NCBI GenBank assembly: GCA_942492935.1
Contig: OW818654.1
Span: 2,232,001 to 2,296,000 of the forward strand
Reading direction: 5' to 3'
Origin: JANJUO01 sp942492935
GTDB lineage: Bacteria; Bacteroidota; Ignavibacteria; Kapaibacteriales; UBA2268
Length of the DNA: 64,000 nucleotides
Positions within the stretch are counted from its first letter, which is position 1, and each line of letters starts with the position of its first letter. The translations under genes were made by a program, and so were the position numbers. Positions 28,474-37,212 of this stretch are shown here, piece by piece. Under the pieces are notes generated by a model. It searched no databases and was not told the DNA's origin. It saw nothing but the letters and a program-made list of their open reading frames with translations.

Positions 28474-28939
28474 TGATATTTTTGATAAATTAAAAGCAGA
28501 ATTTGGTGATGATATTATTTCGCTCACAGATGAGAAAAATTTTGACCCATTTATTACAGTCAATAAAAATAATATCAAACAAATATGCCTGTTTTTAAAA
28601 GATATTGATGGATTGAAGTTTGATTATCTTGTTAATCTTTCAGGTATGGACTGGGGAAAAGAATTGGGTGTAGTTTATCATTTATATTCTGTAGAATTAA
28701 ATCACAGAATTGCATTAAAAGTATTTCTTGATAAAGAAAATCCTACATTACCAAGTATTGAACGTGTTTGGAAATCTGCTAATTGGCATGAAAGAGAAGC
28801 ATGGGATATGTATGGTATAATTTTTGAAAACCACCCAAATCACATAAGAATTTTATGTCCTTATGATTGGGAAGGTCATCCACTTAGAAAAGATTATAAA
28901 GAACCTGAATATTATCATGGCATGAGAGTTCCGGTTTAA
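28463..28939 (+). CDS. nuoC: NADH-quinone oxidoreductase subunit C
   Basis: A ~158-residue peripheral subunit (30-kDa family) that sits beside NuoD in the connecting module of complex I. Signatures are FDYLVNLSGMDW, the LNHRIALKVFL region, and the hallmark WHEREAWDMYGIIFENHPNHIRIL-type motif, of which WHEREAWDMYGI and HPLRKDYKEPEYYHG are visible. I choose ATG at 28463, inside the end of nuoB; a TTG two codons earlier is possible. NuoC is separate from NuoD here, not fused as in some proteobacteria. Confidence 0.96.
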   Translation: MKANDIFDKLKAEFGDDIISLTDEKNFDPFITVNKNNIKQICLFLKDIDGLKFDYLVNLSGMDWGKELGVVYHLYSVELNHRIALKVFLDKENPTLPSIERVWKSANWHEREAWDMYGIIFENHPNHIRILCPYDWEGHPLRKDYKEPEYYHGMRVPV

Positions 28940-28989
28940 AATTAACATATATTTTAAAAATTAGAATTTGATATAAGAGAAATAGAAAA

Positions 28990-30144
28990 ATGGGGCAAAG
29001 AAAATTTATTGAGATTGATTACGGTGCAGTTGATACCGATAGAATGAGGTTGAATGTTGGTCCTCAGCATCCCTCTACCCATGGTGTATTGAGATTGGAA
29101 GTCGAGCTTGAAGGTGAAATAGTAACTGAAGTAATCCCTCATATTGGATATCTTCATCGTTGCTTTGAAAAAACTACCGAAAATATGACTTATCCGCAAG
29201 TAATTCCATATATTGACCGATTGGATTATATTTCTTCGATGAATAACGAGTGGCCCTACGTAATGGGCGTTGAAAAACTGCTTGGTATTCAAGTTCCCGA
29301 AAAAATTGAATATATAAGAATTATACTTGCTGAGCTAAATCGTATTGCTAATCACCAAATAGCTGTTGCTACATTTGGCTTAGACTCAGGTGCGTTTACT
29401 CCGTTTCTCTATTTGTTCCGTGACAGAGAAATGATTATTGATTTGTTTGAGCAATGTTCAGGTGGTAGATTACTTTATAATTACTATTGGATTGGTGGCT
29501 TACAGCATAATATTCCTCCTACTTTCAAACAAGATTGTCTGAATATTGTTAAAAAAGTTAGAGAAACAAATGCTGAAGTGAATAATCTTTTAATAAAAAA
29601 TAAGATTTTCATCGAAAGAACTGCTAATATTGGTATTTTACCTGCAGATGTTGCTATTAATTTTGGAGTCTCTGGTCCCGTTTTACGTGGCTCAGGTGTT
29701 CCTTATGATTTGAGAAAAACTGAACCATATTCTCTTTATGACAAATTTGATTTCAATGTTGTAGTAGGGAAGGGTGCTATGGGAACTTTAGGCGATTGTT
29801 GGGATAGAAATATTGTCAGAATGGGCGAGATGGAGGAATCCTGCAAAATAGTTGAACAAGCTATTGCAATGATGCCAGATGATGAGATTGATGTTAGAGA
29901 ACTTTGTCCAAAGCGTGTAAAACCTCCAAAAGGTGAAGTTTATTGTAAAGCTGAAAATCCTAAAGGCGAACTTGGATTTTATATAGTTAGTGATGGTTCT
30001 ACTCAACCTTACAGAATGAGACCAAGACCAACAAGTTTCATAAATTTAAGTGTTTTGCCAGAAATATCAAAAGGATATATGATGTCTGACTTAATTATGA
30101 TTCTTGGAAGCATTGATATTGTACTTGGTGAAGTTGATAGATAA
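28990..30144 (+). CDS. nuoD: NADH-quinone oxidoreductase subunit D
   Basis: A 384-residue subunit (49-kDa family) forming the quinone-binding cavity with NuoB. The family start VGPQHPSTHGVLRLEVELEGE is represented by VGPQHPSTHGVLRL, then IGYLHRCFEK with the conserved quinone-site residues, a central ELNRIANHQIA region, and the C-terminal MRPRPTSFINLSVLPEI and the final DIVLGEVDR, exactly as expected for the family. Length is normal. It is followed, before nuoH, by a four-helix-bundle gene instead of the usual nuoE/F/G genes. Confidence 0.97.
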   Translation: MGQRKFIEIDYGAVDTDRMRLNVGPQHPSTHGVLRLEVELEGEIVTEVIPHIGYLHRCFEKTTENMTYPQVIPYIDRLDYISSMNNEWPYVMGVEKLLGIQVPEKIEYIRIILAELNRIANHQIAVATFGLDSGAFTPFLYLFRDREMIIDLFEQCSGGRLLYNYYWIGGLQHNIPPTFKQDCLNIVKKVRETNAEVNNLLIKNKIFIERTANIGILPADVAINFGVSGPVLRGSGVPYDLRKTEPYSLYDKFDFNVVVGKGAMGTLGDCWDRNIVRMGEMEESCKIVEQAIAMMPDDEIDVRELCPKRVKPPKGEVYCKAENPKGELGFYIVSDGSTQPYRMRPRPTSFINLSVLPEISKGYMMSDLIMILGSIDIVLGEVDR

Positions 30145-30159
30145 TCAGGAGTTTCTATT

Positions 30160-30504
30160 ATGGTTGATTTGATAGAAAAATCTGAAAAATTTGGTGAGAA
30201 AGTTATTAGATTTTGTAAAGAAGTAAAAAGAGATGTGATTACTCAACCTTTGATTACACAGTTGGTTGGTTCGGCAACATCAATAGGTGCTTCGATTGTC
30301 AAGGCAGAAGGTACGATAGAATCGAGAATGTTTGTTAGTAGGATAAAAAGTTGCAAAGCATACTGTGCCGAAACAAAACATTGGATAAGGATGATTGCTG
30401 AAGCTGATTTTGACACTAAAGAGAACGGTAGAGAATTATGGAAAGATACACAGGAACTTGAAAACTCTTTTACAAAAATACTTAACAGTAAATTGAAAAA
30501 TTGA
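30160..30504 (+). CDS. Four-helix-bundle protein (S23/IVP family) inside the nuo operon
   Basis: A 114-residue all-helical protein of the four helix bundle family (TIGR02436; the 23S rRNA intervening-sequence protein group). Signatures are the start LIEKSEKFGEKVIRFCKEVK, the LVGSATSIGASIVKAEG segment (family ASSSIGANIAEG) and the later KAYCAETKHWIRMI. The family is common in 23S rRNA intervening sequences and as free-standing genes in Bacteroidota; the molecular role is unclear. Here it lies 15 bp after nuoD, has its own CAGGAG, and ends 39 bp before nuoH, all on the same strand. Its base use is like its neighbours, so insertion is probably old. Confidence 0.9.
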   Translation: MVDLIEKSEKFGEKVIRFCKEVKRDVITQPLITQLVGSATSIGASIVKAEGTIESRMFVSRIKSCKAYCAETKHWIRMIAEADFDTKENGRELWKDTQELENSFTKILNSKLKN

Positions 30505-30543
30505 AAATTGGAAATAATTAAAAAATAAATAAATCGAAATGTT

Positions 30544-31590
30544 ATGGGAAATTTTGTTTACGATTTAATTGGAAATAATCTTTTTGCTTACATCATAGTT
30601 GCTGCATTGCCGCTTGTATGGGTTTTACCGTATGCGTTGATTGCGATACTTGGTGAATTGAAAATTGCTTCTTGGGTTCAAGATCGGCTTGGTCCAATGC
30701 GTACAGGTTGGAAAGGTGTACTTCAGCCAATTGCAGAAGTTGTTAAATTATTACAAAAAGAAGATATTACTCCGACAAATGCTAATAAGCCATTATTTAA
30801 TTTAGCACCATTTGTGATGTTTACTGGTGCCTACGCTGCTTATGCAGCAATTCCATTTAGTTCGCAATTTATTGCAGCTGATTTGAATATTGGTTTGTAT
30901 TATATTTTTTCTATAAGTGCATTTGGAATTATTGGCATTGTAATGGGTGGTTGGGCATCAAACAACAAGTATTCATTGCTTGGTGCTTTACGTGCTGTAT
31001 CTCAGATGATAAGCTACGAAATTCCAATAGCTGTTACTTTACTTGCAATTGCCGCTTTTGCTGGTTCGCTTGATATGCAAGAAATTATTCGACAACAAGG
31101 TGGTGGATTTTGGAATTGGAATCTATTTGGGGGTAATGCTCCTATTTGGAAAATATTTTTTATTCCATTCTTTGCTGGTTTGTTTTTGATTTACTTTGTT
31201 GGCTCACTTGCAGAAACAAATAGAGTTCCATTCGACATTCCTGAAGGCGAATCTGAAATTATTGCTGGTTATCATACCGAGTATTCAGGTATGAAATTTG
31301 CAATGTTCTTTTTTGCTGAATATGCAAATATGTTTACTGTATCTGCTATAATAACAGTTTTGTTCCTTGGTGGCTGGCAATCTCCTTTTGGTGATTTTTT
31401 AAATCATCCAATATTGCAAGTGCTTTGGTTTGTATCTAAAGCTATGTTCTTTGTATTTTTGCAAATTTGGTTAAGATGGACTTTACCAAGATTGCGTGTT
31501 GACCAATTAATGCATGTATCTTGGAAAGTAATGTTACCAATAGCTTTTGTATGCTTTTTTGCAGTTGCCTTGTTAGCAATGTTGAAATAA
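30544..31590 (+). CDS. nuoH: NADH-quinone oxidoreductase subunit H
   Basis: A 348-residue membrane subunit with about eight helices that links the quinone pocket to the proton-pumping arm. Signatures are GELKIASWVQDRLGPMRTGW, LAETNRVPFDIPEGESEIIAGYHTEYSGMKF represented by ETNRVPFDIPEGESE and GYHTEYSG, and the final WTLPRLRVDQLMHVSWKVMLP, of which LPRLRVDQLM is diagnostic. The starting ATG at 30544 follows the four-helix-bundle gene by 39 bp. Confidence 0.97.
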   Translation: MGNFVYDLIGNNLFAYIIVAALPLVWVLPYALIAILGELKIASWVQDRLGPMRTGWKGVLQPIAEVVKLLQKEDITPTNANKPLFNLAPFVMFTGAYAAYAAIPFSSQFIAADLNIGLYYIFSISAFGIIGIVMGGWASNNKYSLLGALRAVSQMISYEIPIAVTLLAIAAFAGSLDMQEIIRQQGGGFWNWNLFGGNAPIWKIFFIPFFAGLFLIYFVGSLAETNRVPFDIPEGESEIIAGYHTEYSGMKFAMFFFAEYANMFTVSAIITVLFLGGWQSPFGDFLNHPILQVLWFVSKAMFFVFLQIWLRWTLPRLRVDQLMHVSWKVMLPIAFVCFFAVALLAMLK

Positions 31591-31636
31591 AATAAATTTT
31601 GAAAATTGATTGTTTTAAATGTGAATTGAGTAAAAT

Positions 31637-32329
31637 ATGAGTTATTTTAAAGATATATATGAAGGAATTTCTACTGCTCTTGTAGGAATGAAAATTACTT
31701 GGGAACACTTGTTCACAAAGAAAGTTACAAATCAGTATCCAGAACTGTATCATCCAATTAAATCAGGTGATATGGCAATAAATTCAAGAAACAGAATTTT
31801 TGTTGATATGGACGGATGCGATGGTTGTAACAGTTGTGCAAGAGCATGCCCAGTTAAATGTATTACTGTTGAAACTTGCAAAGTTACTCCCGGCGATGAA
31901 ACTGCCCCAGACTTACACGGTGGAAAGAAACGTCGTACTTGGGTAACAAAATATGATATAGATTTTGCTTTATGCTGTTTTTGTTCGCTTTGTACAGAAG
32001 CTTGTCCTACTGAAGCAATTGTAATGACTCAGGAATTTGAGTATTCTTCATTGGATAGAGATGGTATGTTATATCATTTCTCCAGATTGACTTCTGAGGA
32101 AGCTGCAGAAAAAGTAAAAATGTTTGATGATAATCAAGCTGCTAAGAAAAGAGAACAAGAAGAGAAGAAAAAAGCAGAAGCTGAAGCAAAAAAAATTGCT
32201 GATGCGGCAGCTTCTACTGCACCCGCCGGTGATGATGAAGCCGCTAAATTGGCAGAACGTGAAGCAAAAAAATTAGAAGCTGAAAAGAAAAAAGCTGAAA
32301 GAATGGCTGCTAAACAAGCAGAAAATTAA
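31637..32329 (+). CDS. nuoI: NADH-quinone oxidoreductase subunit I with long charged tail
   Basis: A 230-residue ferredoxin-like subunit with clusters N6a and N6b. The two CxxCxxCxxxCP motifs are complete: Cys61, 64, 67 and 71 in CDGCNSCARACP, and Cys113, 116, 119 and 123 in CCFCSLCTEACP. The core ends near residue 165. Beyond it, residues ~168-230 form a lysine/glutamate/alanine-rich segment (repeats such as EAKKLEAEKKKAERMAAK), probably a charged helix, absent from ordinary NuoI proteins (about 150-180 residues). No frameshift or merging with a downstream gene explains it. It is 46 bp after nuoH. Confidence 0.96.
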   Translation: MSYFKDIYEGISTALVGMKITWEHLFTKKVTNQYPELYHPIKSGDMAINSRNRIFVDMDGCDGCNSCARACPVKCITVETCKVTPGDETAPDLHGGKKRRTWVTKYDIDFALCCFCSLCTEACPTEAIVMTQEFEYSSLDRDGMLYHFSRLTSEEAAEKVKMFDDNQAAKKREQEEKKKAEAEAKKIADAAASTAPAGDDEAAKLAEREAKKLEAEKKKAERMAAKQAEN

Positions 32330-32365
32330 GTAAATAAAATTTTGAAACATAGATTTTGAGTAATT

Positions 32366-32866
32366 ATGAATTGGTTTGATATAATATTTTATGGATTTGC
32401 ATTGATTGTGGTAGTTTCTGCCGCCGGAGTAGTATTCTCCAAAAAATTGATAACCTCGGCATTCTCATTGCTGTTTACATTTTTTGGAGTTGCCGGATTG
32501 TATGTATTACTCAATGCTGATTTTATTGCTGTTACGCAAATTATGGTTTATATTGGTGGTATCCTTGTTTTGATTATATTTGGTGTGATGCTCACATCAA
32601 GAATAACGGGGGTTGATATAAAGCAAGGAACGACAGGTAAATTTCAATATGCCCTTGCTGGACTTGTAACCGCTATTATTGCTGTATTTTTGATTGTAAT
32701 GTATTCGAGTGTTCACTGGCTAACTGCTCCATCGGTTGAAGTAGCTGGAACTGTTGAAGGAATTGGAAAGCTATTAATTACAGAATATTTTCTTGCATTT
32801 CAGGTTGCGGCGGTATTGCTACTTGTAGCATTTATTGGTGCGGCTAAGATTGCCAGAAAAGATTAA
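32366..32866 (+). CDS. nuoJ: NADH-quinone oxidoreductase subunit J
   Basis: A 166-residue membrane subunit with five predicted helices. The NuoJ hallmark is the ADFIAVTQIMVYIGGILVLIIFGVMLTS stretch, seen here as FIAVTQIMVYIGGILVLI at about residues 51-70. The helix bears the pi-bulge thought to open and close the proton path during turnover. It lies between nuoI and nuoK with gaps of about 36 and 29 bp. Confidence 0.94.
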   Translation: MNWFDIIFYGFALIVVVSAAGVVFSKKLITSAFSLLFTFFGVAGLYVLLNADFIAVTQIMVYIGGILVLIIFGVMLTSRITGVDIKQGTTGKFQYALAGLVTAIIAVFLIVMYSSVHWLTAPSVEVAGTVEGIGKLLITEYFLAFQVAAVLLLVAFIGAAKIARKD

Positions 32867-32895
32867 TTTGAATAATATTAATTTGGAATAGAAAA

Positions 32896-33204
32896 ATGAC
32901 TATTGGCTTAACTCATTATCTTGTTATTAGTGCTTTATTGTTTAGTTTTGGTGTATTTGCTATTATTACACGCAAAAATGCAATTATGGTACTTATGGGA
33001 TTGGAGTTGATACTCAATTCTGCAAATTTGAATTTTATTGCCTTTTCGAAGTTCGGCGGGATGAATATGGAAGGACATGTAGCTACTTTGTTTGTAATTA
33101 TACTTGCAGCAGCGGAAGTTGCAGTAGCTTTAGCGATTGTTCTTAATATTTACCAAAATTATAAGCATATTAATATTGATGAAGTCAATGCTCTAAAAGA
33201 GTAG
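32896..33204 (+). CDS. nuoK: NADH-quinone oxidoreductase subunit K
   Basis: A 102-residue membrane subunit with three helices, homologous to MrpC antiporter subunits. Diagnostic are GLTHYLVISALLFSFGVF at the N-terminus, the second-helix glutamate in VLMGLELILNSANLNF, and the third-helix glutamate in FVIILAAAEVAVALAIV. These two acidic residues couple proton movement to quinone reduction. Length is standard. The following nuoL starts 49 bp downstream. Confidence 0.96.
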   Translation: MTIGLTHYLVISALLFSFGVFAIITRKNAIMVLMGLELILNSANLNFIAFSKFGGMNMEGHVATLFVIILAAAEVAVALAIVLNIYQNYKHINIDEVNALKE

Positions 33205-33253
33205 AGAATTGGTTTTATTTTTGAAAATTGAAAAATTATTAAACAAATAAAGA

Positions 33254-35494
33254 ATGGCTATGTCATCTGATACTTTACTATGGTTATCTCTGATAATATT
33301 TATAGTCCCACTATTGGGATTTATGATTATTATTTTTAACCAGAATCGACTGGGGAAAGCTGCCGGTATTTTAGGCACTGCTTTTTTGGGTATTGATTTT
33401 ATATTAGCTGCAATTGTGGCATTTTTCAAGTTGAGTTCAACTGATGCTAAACTTGAAGGTATGATCCAATGGAAATATGAATGGATATTTCTCGGCAATA
33501 AAACAATATCATTAGGTTTAGGGCTGGATAATCTTGCGGCAATAATGCTGATTGTGGTTACTCTGATTAGCTTTCTTGTTCATTTGTTCTCAACCGAATA
33601 TATGGCTGAGGACAAACGGTTTCCAAGATTTTATGCTTATCTTGGCATCTTTACTTTTTCGATGCTTGGAATAGTTTTAGCCAATAACTTATTAAATATG
33701 TATATCTTTTGGGAACTTGTAGGTTTAAGTTCTTATCTGTTAATTGGCTTTTGGTATGAAAAGGATTCAGCAGCTAACGCTTCCAAAAAAGCATTTATTA
33801 TGAATCGTGTTGGCGACCTTGGATTTTTTGCTGGTATTATGATAGTGTATTTTACATACGATACATTTATGTTTGATGATTTATTCAAACAAATTGCCGG
33901 TGGAGTTCTTCCTTTTGATAGTGGAACTGTATTAACTGCAATGGGCATCTTGATTTTTATGGGTGCAATTGGTAAATCAGCACAGTTTCCTTTGCATACT
34001 TGGTTACCTGATGCGATGGAAGGTCCAACACCTGTATCAGCATTAATTCATGCTGCTACGATGGTTGCCGCTGGTGTATATTTAACTGCCAGAGTATTTC
34101 CAATATTTACTGCTGATGCACTTGTATTTATTGCTTATATCGGTGCAATAACTGCATTTATGGCTGCAACTATTGCTATTACACAAAATGACTTTAAAAA
34201 AGTTTTGGCTTATTCTACAGTTAGTCAGCTTGGATATATGATTATGGCACTTGGTATTGGTGCTTTTACTACTGGCTTTATGCACTTAGTTACTCATGCT
34301 TGGTTCAAAGCATGTTTGTTCTTGGCTTCAGGTTCAGTAATTCATGCAATGCACCATGCAGCTCATCATTTACATGACCACCATACCGATCCTCAGGATA
34401 TTAGAAATATGGGGGGATTACGCAAGACAATGCCAAAAACTTATTATGCGTTTCTTTTTGCAACCGTTGCCATCGCAGGTGTACCACTAACTTCTGGATT
34501 TTTAAGTAAAGATGGTATTCTTGCTGGAACATTAGCATTTGGTAATTTAAGTGGGCATTGGTTTATTCCATTTGCAGGATTTGCTGCAGCTGGTATGACA
34601 GCGTTCTATATGTTCCGACTTGCTATAATATCTTTCCATGGTGAACCGAAAACAAAAGTTGCTACTAAAACTCATGAAAATAAATGGGTTATAACTTATC
34701 CTTTAATTTTACTTGCAGTATTATCAACTTGGTTTATGTATTCATTCAATCCAATTGATGCTACATCAGGATGGTTCCATCATAAGATTAAAGCTCCAGC
34801 TACTGCGGTAAGTGAAGAATTTCAATTTGACTTTTTGATTCCTTATTATAAACCAGCACCAGAAATAAAAGCTGAAGACTTTATGACTGGACACGGTGGT
34901 GGTGGTATGCATGGAGAAGCTATTACTGCGGATAATAAAGCTGAATTAAATAAAGAAATCGAAAGAATTAAAGCACAAGTAGCAGCTGAAAAACATGCAA
35001 AAGGCAATCACGCATTCAATAAATTTGAAGAAGAAATGCACCATCAGCATTATAATGCAATGTTTATGTCGCTTGCAATTGCTGGATTTGGAATATTGCT
35101 TTCGTTTATTTTCTATCAATTCAAAATATTTAGTGCAGATAATATTGCTAATCATATTAAACCTTTATATAATTTTTCATTAAACAAATGGTATTTTGAT
35201 GAATTATATGATAAGCTATTTGTTGGTGGTACAATGCAAATTTCAAAACTAATGTATTGGATTGACGCAAATATTTTTGATGGAATTGTTAATCTATCAG
35301 GATTTGTTACTAAGTATATTGGATTCTTTGTTGGTAAATTTGATAATGTTGTTGTTGATGGCATTGTAAATTTATCAGCAGGTGTTGTAGGATTTTTTGG
35401 TGTAGTAGCACGCAAATTCCAGACTGGAAAAATTCAAACATACTTAGCAATGTCTGTCATTGGTTTAGTATTGCTGATTTGGTGGTTAATTTAA
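33254..35494 (+). CDS. nuoL: NADH-quinone oxidoreductase subunit L
   Basis: A 746-residue antiporter-like proton-pumping subunit with about 16 helices and a long C-terminal helix. Core signatures are the WELVGLSSYLLIGFWYEKD stretch, FPLHTWLPDAMEGPTPVSAL and KKVLAYSTVSQLGYM. Two inserts are notable: a histidine-rich loop after SGSVIHAM (HHAAHHLHDHHTDPQD, about residues 373-390), and a hydrophilic segment of about 85 residues (~520-605) with glycine and histidine runs and a charged helix, before the last membrane helices. Such inserts occur in this branch of bacteria but their function is not known. It is larger than the E. coli protein (613 aa). Confidence 0.96.
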   Translation: MAMSSDTLLWLSLIIFIVPLLGFMIIIFNQNRLGKAAGILGTAFLGIDFILAAIVAFFKLSSTDAKLEGMIQWKYEWIFLGNKTISLGLGLDNLAAIMLIVVTLISFLVHLFSTEYMAEDKRFPRFYAYLGIFTFSMLGIVLANNLLNMYIFWELVGLSSYLLIGFWYEKDSAANASKKAFIMNRVGDLGFFAGIMIVYFTYDTFMFDDLFKQIAGGVLPFDSGTVLTAMGILIFMGAIGKSAQFPLHTWLPDAMEGPTPVSALIHAATMVAAGVYLTARVFPIFTADALVFIAYIGAITAFMAATIAITQNDFKKVLAYSTVSQLGYMIMALGIGAFTTGFMHLVTHAWFKACLFLASGSVIHAMHHAAHHLHDHHTDPQDIRNMGGLRKTMPKTYYAFLFATVAIAGVPLTSGFLSKDGILAGTLAFGNLSGHWFIPFAGFAAAGMTAFYMFRLAIISFHGEPKTKVATKTHENKWVITYPLILLAVLSTWFMYSFNPIDATSGWFHHKIKAPATAVSEEFQFDFLIPYYKPAPEIKAEDFMTGHGGGGMHGEAITADNKAELNKEIERIKAQVAAEKHAKGNHAFNKFEEEMHHQHYNAMFMSLAIAGFGILLSFIFYQFKIFSADNIANHIKPLYNFSLNKWYFDELYDKLFVGGTMQISKLMYWIDANIFDGIVNLSGFVTKYIGFFVGKFDNVVVDGIVNLSAGVVGFFGVVARKFQTGKIQTYLAMSVIGLVLLIWWLI

Positions 35495-35537
35495 ATTTTG
35501 AAAAAAATAATATAATATAAAAATCAGGAGATTATAA

Positions 35538-37166
35538 GTGGAAATTTTAGGTATTGGGATTCTGACTTGGATTACATTCCTGCCGATTATTGGTATGATT
35601 GCAATTCTTGCTATTCCATCACGTAAAGATGAAAACGGTATATCCGGCTCATTAAATATTTACAGGTATATTACACTTGGAGCAACTTTTTTACAGTTGG
35701 TTCTTGCTGTTGTTATCTTTGCCGGTTTTAATCCGGGAATGGCAGGTATTAACAATTCCGAAAGTATGCAGTTAGTAGAACGTGCAACTTGGATTAATTT
35801 GACTAATCTGCCTATGCTTGGTGATTTGAAAATCGAATATTTACTTGGTATTGATGGAATTAGCGCCCCGATGGTGCTATTAACTGCGATTGTATCTTTT
35901 CTTGCTGTATTTGCTTCTTGGAGCATTCAAAAAGCAGCTAAAGGTTATTTTGCAATGTATTTATTGCTTGTAACTGGTATGATGGGTGTGTTTGTTGCTC
36001 TTGACTTCTTCCTTTTCTACGTATTTTGGGAATTAATGTTATTACCTATGTACTTTTTAATAGGTATTTGGGGTGGTCCGAGAAAAGAGTATGCAGCAAT
36101 TAAATTCTTCCTTTATACTTTATTTGGTTCTGTATTTATGCTTTTAGTAATGATTGCTTTATATTTTGCTGTTGGGTCATTCAATTTATTTGATATGATG
36201 GATCCTGCTAAATTTTCTCAAGATTCATTACTTGCTGGATTTGGAACTACATGGCGATACGTTGCATTTATGGGATTGTTTGTTGGTTTTGCTATTAAAG
36301 TGCCGATTGTACCATTCCATACTTGGTTACCTGATGCGCACGTTGAAGCACCAACAGCAATAAGTGTTATTCTTGCTGGTGTATTATTGAAAATGGGTAC
36401 TTATGGTATGTTGAGAATAGCTTGGCCAATTTTCCCTGATGCTGTTGCTTATTTCTCAGATTTGATTGCTATTATTGGTATGGTGAGTATTGTTTATGGT
36501 GCATTATGTGCATTGGCTCAGCATAAAATAGGGAAACGTGACTTGAAGAAACTTATTGCTTATTCTTCAGTTTCTCACATGGGCTATGTGATGCTTGGTT
36601 TATCCGCATTAAACACTGAAGGTATTGTTGGAGCTATTTTCCAAATGTTCAATCACGGCACTATAACAGCAATGTTATTTATGATTGTGGGCGTTATTTA
36701 CGAAAGAGCTCACACTCGTAGCTTAGATGACTTTGGTGGAATGGCGAATAAAATGCCGGTTTATACAGCAATTATGACAATCGCATTCTTTGCTGCAATC
36801 GGTTTGCCTGGTATGAGCGGTTTTATTAGTGAAGCACTTGTATTTTTAGGTGCATTCAAAACTTATCCAGTTTATACAATTATTTCAGGTTTAGGTATAG
36901 TTCTTGGTGCAGCATATATGCTTTGGGCATTGCAAAGAGTTTTCTTTGGAAAATTACCTGAAAAATGGCAAGGGCCTTGGGATCCAACTGGCAAAAAATA
37001 CAAAAATGACGATATTAATGGTATAGAACTTGCTGGATTAGTTCCGCTTGCAGTTATTGTTATATATTTTGGTCTCAATCCAAATCCAATTATTGGTATG
37101 ATGACAACTTCGGTAAATCATTTTGTTCAGCTTGTTAAAACCGGTGCTCAAATAGCCGGAATGTAA
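35538..37166 (+). CDS. nuoM: NADH-quinone oxidoreductase subunit M
   Basis: A 542-residue antiporter-like membrane subunit with about 14 helices. Signatures are IEYLLGIDGISAPMVLLTA, the proton-path glutamate helix FYVFWELMLLPMYFLIGIWGG of which YVFWELMLLPMYFLIG is shown, VPFHTWLPDAHVEAPTA and KKLIAYSSVSHMGYVMLG. It starts with GTG at 35538; the choice is supported by AGGAG at 35526-35530. It lies between nuoL and nuoN as usual. Confidence 0.96.
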   Translation: MEILGIGILTWITFLPIIGMIAILAIPSRKDENGISGSLNIYRYITLGATFLQLVLAVVIFAGFNPGMAGINNSESMQLVERATWINLTNLPMLGDLKIEYLLGIDGISAPMVLLTAIVSFLAVFASWSIQKAAKGYFAMYLLLVTGMMGVFVALDFFLFYVFWELMLLPMYFLIGIWGGPRKEYAAIKFFLYTLFGSVFMLLVMIALYFAVGSFNLFDMMDPAKFSQDSLLAGFGTTWRYVAFMGLFVGFAIKVPIVPFHTWLPDAHVEAPTAISVILAGVLLKMGTYGMLRIAWPIFPDAVAYFSDLIAIIGMVSIVYGALCALAQHKIGKRDLKKLIAYSSVSHMGYVMLGLSALNTEGIVGAIFQMFNHGTITAMLFMIVGVIYERAHTRSLDDFGGMANKMPVYTAIMTIAFFAAIGLPGMSGFISEALVFLGAFKTYPVYTIISGLGIVLGAAYMLWALQRVFFGKLPEKWQGPWDPTGKKYKNDDINGIELAGLVPLAVIVIYFGLNPNPIIGMMTTSVNHFVQLVKTGAQIAGM

Positions 37167-37212
37167 GAATGCTTTTTATAGTTTTTGATAATAATTATTG
37201 AAATTAATTGAT

